From the NCBI RefSeq assembly GCF_000332455.1, contig NZ_AOGY02000072.1, forward strand, positions 161,337-225,336: 64,000 bases of DNA, in the 5' to 3' direction. Under the pieces are notes generated by a model. It saw nothing but the letters and a program-made list of their open reading frames with translations. It had not been told where the DNA came from and ran no database searches. Positions 54,156 through 63,819 of this stretch are shown piece after piece (position 1 is the first letter of the stretch; each line of letters begins with the position of its first letter). The stretch comes from Leptospira vanthielii serovar Holland str. Waz Holland = ATCC 700522 (GTDB lineage Bacteria > Spirochaetota > Leptospiria > Leptospirales > Leptospiraceae). The position numbers and the translations under genes are program-made.

Positions 54156-55531
54156 CTATGAACTTTTAGATTTATTTTTTGCAATCAGTAAGAGTGATAC
54201 GGATAAGATGATATGAAATAAATTAAAGAAGACAAATGGAAAAAAGGATAATACTGAAACACCAAGAGACGTAGACATAAAAGCTCCACAACTATTCCAA
54301 GGAATGAGTGGAGATGAAATTGTGCCTGAGTCTTCTAAAGAACGAGAGATATCTTTCTCAGGAATTCCTTTTTCTTCTGCAAGACTACGGAATGCCCGCG
54401 CTGGAATTACTAATGATAGGTACTGGTCTGCCGTTATCAAATTTAAAAGAAAAGAAGTTCCCATTGTGGAAAGTAAAATATCCCACCTGTCCTTGGCCCA
54501 ATTTTTAATATGGATTAAAATTTCGTTTAAATATCCATATCCTTCGACTACGGCACCAAACCAAACAGCGGCGAGAATAAGAATTTCCGTAGGTAAAATC
54601 GCAATCACTCCTCCTCCACTTAGAAAACGATCCAACACTTCATTGCTTGAATGGGATTCAAACCCGTAAACCAAAGTCTTTCCAATAGAAAGTTGAAATC
54701 CTAATTCACTAAAACTAAATCCAATGGCTGAAACAATCCCGAGTAACAACGATAACCTGATATGTAATTTAAATATAGATGATCCAAATACCAAAACCAC
54801 AGGAATGAATTTCATCCACGAAATTCGATGATTTGCACCAGATAAAAAACTTCCAGATTGTAAAGATAAATCTGCGATTTGTTTAGAATCCCAAACAAAC
54901 ATATTTAAGACGTAAAACCCAAAGATGGCAACTCCGAAGCTAATACAAGTTGTCTTTAACATATGTCTGATATGAGTCCATATAGGAACATGTGTTAAAC
55001 TAGATGCTAAATTGGTTGTATCGGAAAGCGGAGAGAGTTTATCCCCAAAGTAACACCCACTCACGATAGCGCCGGCTGCCATCGTTTGCGGAAAAGAAAT
55101 TACTTCGGCAACACCCATAAGGGCCACACCGAGAGTTCCTGCGGTGGTCCAAGAAGAACCAGAAACCATAGCGGCGATAGCAGCGACAATCGCCAAAGAA
55201 GGTAAAAAATAATCCGGCTGCAAAAATAAAATTCCTGTTTGAATCATTGCCAAAAGGACTCCCGAATAAGCCCAAGAAGCAATAAGCATTCCTACAAAAA
55301 ATAGGATTTCCATCGCTGGTAAAACAGAGAGAAAATTTTTACGAAAGGATGATTTCAGAAATACAAATTTTCGATTCCTTCGTTGTAAAAAAGAGAGGAA
55401 ACCAGCTACAAACAAAGCCACTGGATGAGGGTATGGGATCACCCAAACAAAACGAAAAAAAGTATGGATAAGATTAAGTATAAAAGTGGAGAAAGAGAGA
55501 AAAAAATAGAGTGCGTTTTTTCTCTCTCCAT
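54156..55531 (-). pseudogene. nhaC: NhaC-type Na+/H+ antiporter, frameshifted near the N-terminus
   Basis: The N-terminal frame starts with ATG at 55531, 3 bp after the Nramp stop, and reads MEREKTHSIFFSLSPLLYLI into a membrane helix, then hits TGA at 55439-55441. The next base frame continues with VIPYPHPVALFVAGFLSF and covers the rest of the antiporter, including SGSSWTTAGTLGVALMG and CYFGDKLSPLSDTTNLASS, the NhaC core. One extra G at GGG 55442-55444 would join the frames. The main frame is also open up to a TTG at 55616 inside the Nramp tail, but that start would not give a family-like N-terminus. Sequencing error or decay is possible. Confidence 0.8.
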
Positions 55532-55534
55532 ACT

Positions 55535-56771
55535 TTAAAGAAATGTAATATTGATATAATAAATCGAAAATCCAAAAAGAAATAAAATACCAAACCATGA
55601 AAGTAAATTCATCCAAGGTTTTGGCCTTTGTTCTTTGGGAATTTCTTTTCCAAATAAAATCAAATGGTGAATGAGAGCAAGAACTGGTGCATTTAAAAAG
55701 GAAACAGTAGTGGCAAAATCTACCAAACTCTTCATATTGGTTCTAAAAAAAAGTAAAATGAGAATCGAACCTACACCAACAATAACAATAAAGTTTTTCT
55801 GTAGGAATTTTTTCGAGAGGTTTGAACAAACGACGACTGGCATTGGATACTACTCTTGGATAAGCATCAAAACAGGTAAGAGTTGTTGAGAACATGGTAA
55901 AAAATGCGGCAATGAGAATGATGGGATATGACCAAGATCCAATGGCAGAAGTGTACAACTTAACTAGTTCAGAGGCAAAACTAACCGCTTGCGACGAAAA
56001 CTCAGCTCCGGTATTGTACATCATATTAGATCCTAACGCCAAAAAACAGACTGCTAAAAGAGTGGTTCCAATATAACCGATGTTAAAATCGATCATGGCA
56101 TATTTCATTGGCGGAAGTTTCCCATCGGGAGTTTTTTTGGCAAGAGTCCAATCCGATTGCCAAACGGCAGCTTCAATTGGGATAGGCATCCAACCCATAA
56201 GGGCAATGAGAAATGCAACATCACCCAAGTTGGAAATGGAAAAAGATTTTCCTTCGGTTTCTAATTTGGGAATGGCTGCATAAAAAGAAAGGATCATCGC
56301 AACAATTGTAGAGACGGTTAACAAAACTACGATCCACTTCATAAGCCCGTCGAGGGCTGCAAACTTACCAATTGCCAGTAAAAGAAAACAAAATACCAAA
56401 ATGATCGCACAAAGTAACCATGGTTCCATGGTAATTCCAAGGAGATTGGAGAATAATCCTGAAGTGACAAGTGTGACAGTGGCTACAATGATACACATCG
56501 TACCAATCGATATAAAGAAAAATATCCACACAGGCAAACGACCCAGTGCCTCGTAGCCATCTAACAATGATTTACCGGTAATGATTGTGTATCTGGTTCC
56601 CACAACAAAAAATGGATATTTGATCAAATTGGCAAATAACACAACAAAGAGGAGTCCATAACCATAGACAGCTCCTGCACGCGTCGATTGCACAAGATGA
56701 GAAACACCTACGGCGGCACCGGCATACAAAAGCCCAGGACCAAGATAAGCTAAAAAAGGAAATCGTCTCAT
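55535..56771 (-). pseudogene. Nramp-family transporter without DPGN, frameshifted near the C-terminus
   Basis: Two frames. The first (to about 55795) has ten or so membrane helices and the family strings YLGPGLLYAGAAVGVSHLVQ and AGAVYGYGLL; the metal-binding DPGN motif of true Nramp is replaced by GVSH, and the second unwound-helix motif by WMPIPIEAAVW, as in Nramp-related proteins. At a run of five A (55794-55798) the frame shifts; the last helices continue in the other frame (NFIVIVGVGSILILLFF onward) and end at 55535. One A fewer restores the protein. Start is the ATG at 56771 rather than TTG at 56780. Confidence 0.75.
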
Positions 56772-56821
56772 TTTGGACAAAATGTAGTCATTAGAAAGTT
56801 TTTGCTACTCTATTCGAAAGA

Positions 56822-58780
56822 TTATCGATTCAAATAACGAAATAGAATTTGATTGAGGGCTAAAATATCGATCGGTTTGGTCAAAAATTGATCCATTCCT
56901 ACATCGAAACATTTTTTGCGCTCTTCATACAAAGCACCCGCCGTGAGGGCTATGATAGGAACCTGAGCGCCCGATGGTTGTTTACGAATCTCGGTTGCTG
57001 CTTCCAAACCATCCATATTGGGCATTTGAACATCCATAAAAACTAAATCAGGTTTCGATTCCCGAAAAAACCGAACCCCCTCCAACCCATCCACAGCTTC
57101 TTTGATTTTAGCTTTGGGAATGTATTTTTGGATCATCCGTTTTAGAAGCTCACGGTTCATTTCGTTATCTTCCACGACCAAAATTTTGGGTGATATCTTA
57201 GTTAAAGCAGATTGGTTGAAGTTTAGCATCACTTCTTTTTGGATTTCGTCTTCGCCTTGTAAAACTTGATTGGAATGATCACTAACAGAACTACATTCGA
57301 TTACAAATCCAAACTCTGACCCAACACCTGCTTCGGATTCGACAACTATTTCTCCTCCCATTAAATCTAACAATGATTTGGTGATCCTAAGTCCAAGGCC
57401 AGTACCGCCATACCTTCTCGTGGAATTGGATTCCCCTTGCCAAAAGGATTGGAATAAATGCGATTTATGTTTTTCTGCGATTCCAATTCCAGTATCTTTG
57501 ATAATAAATTCTAGTTTAGTTTTTTGATGGGTAGAGCCGGATGCATTTACCTTCAATAAAACTCCGCCAACTTCTGTGAACTTAACCGCATTCCCCAGTA
57601 GGTTGATGAGAATTTGGCGAAGCCTAGTTGCATCTACTAAAATAATTTCTGGTATTCCAGGCCCCTCTTCAAGTCTGAGTTCAATTCCTTTTTCGTTCGC
57701 CTTCCACTTCAAAACACCTAACGAGTCATCTATGATCTGTTTCAAATTGGAAGTGACTTCATTTAACACTAGTTTACCGGCTTCGATTTTAGAAATATCC
57801 AAAACATCATTAATAATACCAAGAAGGCCATGGGCACTACTGATGGCATTTCGCACGTATTCCCTTTGGTCAGAATCTAAATTTGTAGTTAATAACAATT
57901 CATTAAAACCAATTACCCCATTTAGTGGAGTTCGAATTTCATGACTCATATTGGCAACAAATTCTGATTTGGCCTGGTTGGCTCTTTCGGCTTCTTTTAT
58001 CGCATTGAGCAAATGAAACTCAGCACTTTTGCGACCAGTAATATCATTCATGTGGACTACAAAATATGAAGGACTACCACTTCTATCCTTGACCAAGGTA
58101 TTGGATATTTCAACCCATAGAATACTTTTATCTTTTGAGAAAAAACGTTTCTCATATATCATATTTTCTTTCGAACCACTGAGTGCCGACTCTCGAAACG
58201 AATCAAAAAGTATTTTATCTTCTTCATAAGCGAACTCGTTTGTTCTTTTTCCAATGAGCTCAACCCCGCTATAACCTAACATAGATTCTAGTTTTTTATT
58301 AACTCGAATAAACCTTCCATCCAAGTCTAAAATACAAACTCCGACCCCCGCATTATCAAAACTCATCCGAAAACGTTCTTCGCTATCAGTAAGTTCTTCT
58401 TTAATTTTATTTTCTTCTGTAATATCACGATTGATCGCAATGACTCCGATGGTTTTTCCAGATTTGTCTTTTAGAAGACTTACTGCTGATCGAATTTTTA
58501 ACTTTTGGGATTCCTTATTGTATTGAAATACTTCTCCCTGCCAAATCCCTTTAGTTTGAAGTTCTGATAAACGATCGTCCCTTGTGGAATTTTCCTGCTC
58601 CGTTTTTAAAATGGAAATTGCGGACTGGTCGATTACTTCCTCGGCAGTGAATCCATATATACGTTCCGCCGCTAAATTCCAACTAGTGATTCGGAATTCT
58701 AGATCAGTAACGATTACCGCATCATATAAGTATTGTAGAATAAGAGAAGAGTAAACTTCACTCGGAATCAAATTTTGCAT
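56822..58780 (-). CDS. hybrid PAS histidine kinase with receiver
   Basis: A 652-residue cytoplasmic sensor kinase without membrane helices. Two PAS domains at about 12-125 and 130-255, HisKA at about 270-340 with the phospho-His in FVANMSHEIRTPLNGV, the ATPase domain to about 505 with RYGGTGLGLRITKSLL, and a C-terminal receiver at about 530-650 with VVEDNEMNRE and the Asp in VFMDVQMPNMDG. PAS suggests sensing of redox, oxygen or a small ligand. It is a single gene with 41 bp to the Nramp gene downstream and 160 bp to cusA upstream. Confidence 0.92.
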   Translation of the reverse strand: MQNLIPSEVYSSLILQYLYDAVIVTDLEFRITSWNLAAERIYGFTAEEVIDQSAISILKTEQENSTRDDRLSELQTKGIWQGEVFQYNKESQKLKIRSAVSLLKDKSGKTIGVIAINRDITEENKIKEELTDSEERFRMSFDNAGVGVCILDLDGRFIRVNKKLESMLGYSGVELIGKRTNEFAYEEDKILFDSFRESALSGSKENMIYEKRFFSKDKSILWVEISNTLVKDRSGSPSYFVVHMNDITGRKSAEFHLLNAIKEAERANQAKSEFVANMSHEIRTPLNGVIGFNELLLTTNLDSDQREYVRNAISSAHGLLGIINDVLDISKIEAGKLVLNEVTSNLKQIIDDSLGVLKWKANEKGIELRLEEGPGIPEIILVDATRLRQILINLLGNAVKFTEVGGVLLKVNASGSTHQKTKLEFIIKDTGIGIAEKHKSHLFQSFWQGESNSTRRYGGTGLGLRITKSLLDLMGGEIVVESEAGVGSEFGFVIECSSVSDHSNQVLQGEDEIQKEVMLNFNQSALTKISPKILVVEDNEMNRELLKRMIQKYIPKAKIKEAVDGLEGVRFFRESKPDLVFMDVQMPNMDGLEAATEIRKQPSGAQVPIIALTAGALYEERKKCFDVGMDQFLTKPIDILALNQILFRYLNR

Positions 58781-58905
58781 TATTTCCTGAAACTAAAACG
58801 GTTACAAAAAAAAGTGCAAGCGAATACCGATCCACAGATCAAGACTATAAGTTTTCGCCTACACACTTTTTATGGCTCCATTTTCGATATTAGTGAATCT
58901 ACTTA

Positions 58906-58931
58906 TTTTCTGGAAATAAAATACCAGAAAA
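58906..58931 (-). terminator. candidate terminator hairpin after cusA
   Basis: TTTTCTGG and CCAGAAAA pair perfectly over 8 bp with a 10-base loop, starting 9 bp beyond the cusA stop codon. No long T-run follows on the minus strand, so it may be a terminator or a message-end stabiliser. The rest of the 58781-58939 gap is AT-rich and holds nothing else clear. Confidence 0.5.
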
Positions 58932-58939
58932 ATATTAGA

Positions 58940-61900
58940 TTATTTTGATGTACTAGTTTTTCGTTTCCAGAGCAAATATATGGCGGGATAAACAGCTAAC
59001 TCCATTACAAAGCTTGTACCAAGACCACCAACCATAGGTGCTGCAATTCGTTTCATTAAATCTGCTCCGGATCCGGTTGCCCACATAATGGGCAATAACC
59101 CAATAAATCCAGACATCACTGTCATCATTTTGGGGCGAATTCTCTGTACAGCACCTTCCATGATTGCTTGTTTCAAAATAGGGATTGTCATCACTTCGTT
59201 TTCCTTTCGATGTTTTTCATAGGACAGATCCAAATACATTAACATAAAAACACCCGTTTCGGCATCCAATCCTAAAAGCGCAATCATCCCGACCCAAACT
59301 GCAATAGAGACTTGGTATCCTAAAAAATAAATAAGCCAGATAGCACCGATTAAAGAAAAAGGAACTGCTGTTAGGACAATCATTGCTTTCATAAGTGACC
59401 CTGTACTCCAATAAAGAAGAAGGCATATTAATACGAGAGTGATCGGCAAAACAATTTTCATTCGATTTCTAACGCGTATTATATTCTCATATTGGCCACT
59501 CCATTCCAAAAAAACTCCTTTCGGAATTTTTACATTCGACTCCACAATATTCTGCATCCTCGATACAAATCCCAGTAGATCCGTCTCAGTAGTATCCAAA
59601 TAAACATATCCAGTCAGAAATCCATTTTCGTCTCGGATCATGGCGGCTCCCGTTACAAATTCCACAGTTGCCACAGAACTTAATGGGATATGAGCACCGC
59701 CACGAATCGGAATCAAAACTTTCATAATCCGTTCTAAATTATCACGATACTCTCTTGGATACCGGATCTGAATGGAATACCTTTCTCTCTTTTCGATGGA
59801 TGTGGAAATTGTTTCCCCTCCCAAAGCAGAAAGTATTGTTTTTTGGATTCCTTCAATCGTTAATCCATATTTGGCAGCTAACTCTCTTTTGATGTTAATG
59901 TCTAAATAATATCCACTAGAAGTCCTTTCTGCAAAAACCGATCGCACGCCTGTTTCCTTTTTTAAAGTTTCTTCTATGGTTATGCCGATTTTCTGTATTT
60001 CCTCGCTGTTCTCACCTTGCACCTTAATTCCAATGGGAGTTCGGATTCCTGTCGAAAGCATATCGATTCTTGCTCGAATGGGCTGTGTCCAAGCATTGGT
60101 AAACCCTGGGAAATCTAAAGAAAGGTTCATCTCTTCTAATAACTTATCTTTCGTCATTCCCTCTCGCCACTCCGACTCAGGTTTTAAATTGATGATGACT
60201 TCAAACATAGAAAGAGGGGAAGGGTCTGTGGATGAATCTGCACGACCCGCTTTTCCATACACTGACTCAACTTCCGGAAATTCTTTTAGTTTAGCATCCA
60301 TTAGGTTTAAAATCTTTTCCGCCTCTCCAATGGACAATCCTGGAAGAGTTGTTGGCATATAAAGTATACTTCCTTCATTTAAAGGAGGTAAAAACTCCGT
60401 TCCAATTTTTAAAAAAAACGGCAAAGTCAGAACGACTAGAACAAAGGCAGCAAAAACCGTACGACGAGGATATTCTAAAACTTTTTTTACTACCGGTTCA
60501 TAGAGACGAAAGAGTCGTTTACTGATTGGATGTTTTTCTTCCGGTAAGTATTTACCAACAAAAACAGAAGTAAGAATTTTATTTATGGAAGGAGTAAATC
60601 CTACAACCGGATCCATTCTTGTAAACATCATTCGAAAAGCCGGATCTAAGGTGATGGCAAGGATAGCTGCAATAGCCATTGTTAGGTTCTTAGACAAAGC
60701 AAGCGGCCGAAATAGTCGCCCCTCTTGATCCACCAAAGTAAATATTGGTAAAAATGCAACAGCGATGATGAGTAGAGAAAAAAATACAGAAGGTCCGACT
60801 TCCAAAAGAGCTTCCAGTCTTACTGCATGAAAATCTCCAATCCTTCCTCCCGATTCCCACTCTTCCAATTTTTTATATGCATTTTCTACTTCCACAATGG
60901 CCCCATCTACAAGAACGCCAATCGACAAAGCAATTCCAGCAAGCGACATCAAGTTAGAACCGATATCCGCAAGATACATCGGAATAAAGGACAAAAGTAC
61001 GGCAATGGGTATAGTTAAGATGGGAACAATGGCAGAGGGAATATGCCAAAGAAAAATAAGGATGATGATGGAAACAACAATCATTTCCTCTAAGAGTTTC
61101 TCTTTTAAAAGTCGAATCGTTTTGTTGATCAAAATTGATCTGTCGTATACAGGAATGATTTTGACTCCATCAGGCAAAGAAGACTGAATAGATTCCATTT
61201 TTAGTTTCACATCTTCGATGACACGTAATGCATTTTCTCCGTGCCGCATAACAACAATTCCAGAGACTTTATCTCCCAAACCATTGTAATCACCAACTCC
61301 CCGTCGTAAATTGGGACCTGTGATAACTTTTGCTATATTATATAAAAAAATGGGAGTACCATTTCGGTCTGAGCCTATGGATACCCTTTCTAGATCTTCA
61401 ATCGATTTTGCATAACCCTTCACTCGAATCATAAATTCGGCTCCACCAATTTCTAAAAGGCGGGCACCAACTTCATCATTCGACTCACGGACACGATCAA
61501 TCACCGTATCCATATCAATTCCATACATTTGTAATTTCAAAGGATCAATTTGTATTTGGTATTGTTTCCGAAAACCACCAATGCTCGCAACTTCAGAAAC
61601 ACCAGGAACTGAAGTAAACAGATACTTTAATTTAAAATCTTGTAACGATCTTAGTTCAGATAAATCCATTTTCCCTGTTTCATCAACAAGGAAGTATTGA
61701 AAGATCCAACCAACACCTGTTGCATCTGGTCCAAGATTCAAAGTTACATCTTTAGGAAGATTACTTTGTAGTTGAGATAAAAATTCATTCACTCTCGATC
61801 TGGCCCAATATAAATCCGTTCCATCTTCGAAGATAACATACACAAACGAATATCCAAAATCAGAAAACCCACGAACCGATTTCACCTTGGGTGCCCCGAG

Positions 61901-62116
61901 TAGTGAGGTAACAATAGGATAGGTCACTTGGTCTTCAATGATATCAGGACTGCGATCCCATTTCGAATAAATGATTACCTGGGTATCCGACATATCAGGT
62001 AAAGCATCCATTGTTATATTCTTAACAGAAAAGTAAGATACAAAGAGAAGGATTACTGTGACAAAAAGGATTAAATATTTATTTTCTGCTGAAAATTTAA
62101 TGATTGTGCGTATCAT
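58940..62116 (-). CDS. cusA: CusA-type copper/silver RND efflux pump
   Basis: A 1,058-residue HME-RND transporter with twelve membrane helices and two large periplasmic loops. Family strings include MDALPDMSDTQVIIYSKW and SFVYVIFEDGTDLYWARSR. The three Met residues that carry Cu(I)/Ag(I) in E. coli CusA (M573, M623, M672) have equivalents at YMPTTLPG, PLSMFEV and RIDMLSTG, with the same spacing, 50 and 49 residues. This points to monovalent copper/silver export rather than zinc. The ATG at 62116 has an AGGTGG site and is preferred to a GTG at 62125; the gene overlaps cusB by 20 bp. Confidence 0.92.
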   Translation of the reverse strand: MIRTIIKFSAENKYLILFVTVILLFVSYFSVKNITMDALPDMSDTQVIIYSKWDRSPDIIEDQVTYPIVTSLLGAPKVKSVRGFSDFGYSFVYVIFEDGTDLYWARSRVNEFLSQLQSNLPKDVTLNLGPDATGVGWIFQYFLVDETGKMDLSELRSLQDFKLKYLFTSVPGVSEVASIGGFRKQYQIQIDPLKLQMYGIDMDTVIDRVRESNDEVGARLLEIGGAEFMIRVKGYAKSIEDLERVSIGSDRNGTPIFLYNIAKVITGPNLRRGVGDYNGLGDKVSGIVVMRHGENALRVIEDVKLKMESIQSSLPDGVKIIPVYDRSILINKTIRLLKEKLLEEMIVVSIIILIFLWHIPSAIVPILTIPIAVLLSFIPMYLADIGSNLMSLAGIALSIGVLVDGAIVEVENAYKKLEEWESGGRIGDFHAVRLEALLEVGPSVFFSLLIIAVAFLPIFTLVDQEGRLFRPLALSKNLTMAIAAILAITLDPAFRMMFTRMDPVVGFTPSINKILTSVFVGKYLPEEKHPISKRLFRLYEPVVKKVLEYPRRTVFAAFVLVVLTLPFFLKIGTEFLPPLNEGSILYMPTTLPGLSIGEAEKILNLMDAKLKEFPEVESVYGKAGRADSSTDPSPLSMFEVIINLKPESEWREGMTKDKLLEEMNLSLDFPGFTNAWTQPIRARIDMLSTGIRTPIGIKVQGENSEEIQKIGITIEETLKKETGVRSVFAERTSSGYYLDINIKRELAAKYGLTIEGIQKTILSALGGETISTSIEKRERYSIQIRYPREYRDNLERIMKVLIPIRGGAHIPLSSVATVEFVTGAAMIRDENGFLTGYVYLDTTETDLLGFVSRMQNIVESNVKIPKGVFLEWSGQYENIIRVRNRMKIVLPITLVLICLLLYWSTGSLMKAMIVLTAVPFSLIGAIWLIYFLGYQVSIAVWVGMIALLGLDAETGVFMLMYLDLSYEKHRKENEVMTIPILKQAIMEGAVQRIRPKMMTVMSGFIGLLPIMWATGSGADLMKRIAAPMVGGLGTSFVMELAVYPAIYLLWKRKTSTSK

Positions 62117-63095
62117 GAATCCCACCTAACTTTAATTTTGCTTCCGAATCTAATAAAAAATTTGCCTTTGATACAATCTCCTCTCCCTCCACCAATCCCT
62201 CCAATACCTCAATCCATTCCGTAGAAACAAATCCAGTTTGAATACTTCTCGGACCAAAACGGTTTTCCGATTGTTTTACATAAACAATCTCTCGTTTCCC
62301 TGTAGGAAACACCGCTTCTCTTGGGATACGAAGGACATTTTTCTTTTCTATTTTTGCAGAGGATTGTACATACATCTGCGGTTTTAATCGATTGGCTGGA
62401 TCTGTCACTTCGCACCAAACAGAAAGGGTTCTTGTGGTTTCATCTACTAAATTTCCAGAAGCAACCACTCTTCCTTGAAACGAAAAATTAGGAATCGAAT
62501 CTGCCTTAACCTCCATTGGTGTTCCATTCACGATCTGATTGATCTCTCCCTCATACACTTGTACAAAAATCAAAACTTGATTTTTTGATCTTCCGGTAAG
62601 AAGGATATCTTCGGACTTCCGATTCAAATATTGAATTTGTGATTCACTCAAACCCAATTTTGTTATTTTTAATCTCGCACTTTTCCGAATGAAAGCTTCC
62701 GGCCCAATACTACCCGAAAGAGATCGATATTCACTGTAAGTGGAATACAAATCCGGATCATAACCGACCTTCCCACTAAAGGAACTATTTTTGACAATAT
62801 CCCCTTTAGCGACTGTGCTCGTTTCTATACCGATTAACCTTTGTTTATCTTCTGAAAGTGAAAACGATTCAGGAGTTTCTCTATTGAGTTTACCATTCGT
62901 TTTTTCGGAAGGAATCATCGGTTCTTTTTTTACCAAGGTCATCCCACAAATAGGACACTCCCCTTCATGATCCATTTCAATTTGTGGATGCATCGGACAA
63001 GTGTATATATCTCCTGTTACCACACCCTTATCTGCACACGATAACCCAAAAACAACGAACACCAAAATAATAAATTTTACGATTTTATTTTTCAT
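62097..63095 (-). CDS. cusB: CusB-type membrane fusion lipoprotein with heavy-metal-binding domain
   Basis: A 332-residue periplasmic adaptor. Lipoprotein signal (Cys20, FGLSC), then a heavy-metal-binding domain YTCPMHPQI with HEGECPICGM at about 30-57, then barrel-sandwich and beta-barrel parts to about 320, and a His-containing tail HDTHNH. The protein is short for CusB: the usual first half of the lipoyl domain, before YDPDLYSTYSEY, seems to be missing or strongly shortened. It overlaps cusC by 11 bp and cusA by 20 bp, so all three were one operon. Confidence 0.88.
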   Translation of the reverse strand: MKNKIVKFIILVFVVFGLSCADKGVVTGDIYTCPMHPQIEMDHEGECPICGMTLVKKEPMIPSEKTNGKLNRETPESFSLSEDKQRLIGIETSTVAKGDIVKNSSFSGKVGYDPDLYSTYSEYRSLSGSIGPEAFIRKSARLKITKLGLSESQIQYLNRKSEDILLTGRSKNQVLIFVQVYEGEINQIVNGTPMEVKADSIPNFSFQGRVVASGNLVDETTRTLSVWCEVTDPANRLKPQMYVQSSAKIEKKNVLRIPREAVFPTGKREIVYVKQSENRFGPRSIQTGFVSTEWIEVLEGLVEGEEIVSKANFLLDSEAKLKLGGIHDTHNH

Positions 63096-63819
63096 AAGAA
63101 TCTTCCTCCGGTAATATACTATTAGTGATCTCGAGCATTTTTAAGAGAGATAACCAACGATTTAAATTCACTTCATGAAATGTGGCTTTCATTTCGATGG
63201 ACTCGTTTAAGAACTGATAGGTGTCGGCCAAACTAATATCACCTTTTGTATAAGCCGAAGTGGAAGTGGTGATACTCCTACTCAGTGTGGGGAGTAAGGA
63301 GGATTGAAAATTTTCTACTCTCTGTTTGTTACCCATCCAAGTTTGGATCGAAGTTTTCAGTTCAGTTTCCAACAAATGAGTTTGTTTTCTTTTCTCCAAC
63401 TGCATCCGTTGCACTTTGAGTAAATTGGCTCGATTCAAATCAGCTGATTTTCCTAGGGACCAAACGGGAATTCGTAGTGTAATTCCAGCACTCCATAAAT
63501 CACCGGAAAACTCAGGATTGTCCATAACCGAAACATTCAGTGGCCCACTATCCAACAAAAAAGGTTTTCTCCTCCTTTGCATGTAACTTATGAAGACTTC
63601 TGTTTCAGGGTAGTGTAACAATTCTTCTTTTTTGGCCTCTGCTTCCGCTTTCTCTGCATTCACTTCCGCATATTTAAAGTAAGGTGAATTCCGAATCAAT
63701 TCATCAGAGTAACTTTTTATAAACTCATCCTCTTTTCCTTTTAGATATTTTAAAATTTCTTCTTCCGAAATCAAAAAAGGTATGAGGAGGTCAGATAGGT
63801 AACAAAAGAGACAACTCAC
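63085..63819 (-). pseudogene. cusC: outer-membrane efflux factor (CusC/TolC type), truncated by an insertion sequence
   Basis: Only the C-terminal half of an outer-membrane factor is present, about 230 residues from ISEEEILKYL on: NSPYFKYAEVNAEKAEAEAK, then GDLWSAGITLRIPVW and a long helix pair. TolC-type proteins have two such repeats of about 200 residues, and the first repeat and signal peptide are absent. The frame upstream of about 63785 reads into the insertion sequence, with an accidental GTG start at 63819. Without the N-terminal half the channel is not functional, unless the rest lies beyond the IS. Confidence 0.8.

Noticed and set aside
54134..54160. Direct repeat of CTATGAACTT near the NhaC stop
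   Set aside because: Only two copies of ten bases, overlapping the stop codon; probably chance.
55535..55843. 102-residue reading frame as a separate small membrane protein
   Set aside because: Its residues from NFIVIVGVGS on are the missing C-terminal helices of the Nramp-like protein, and its first residues are frame-shadow; it is better joined to the upstream frame.
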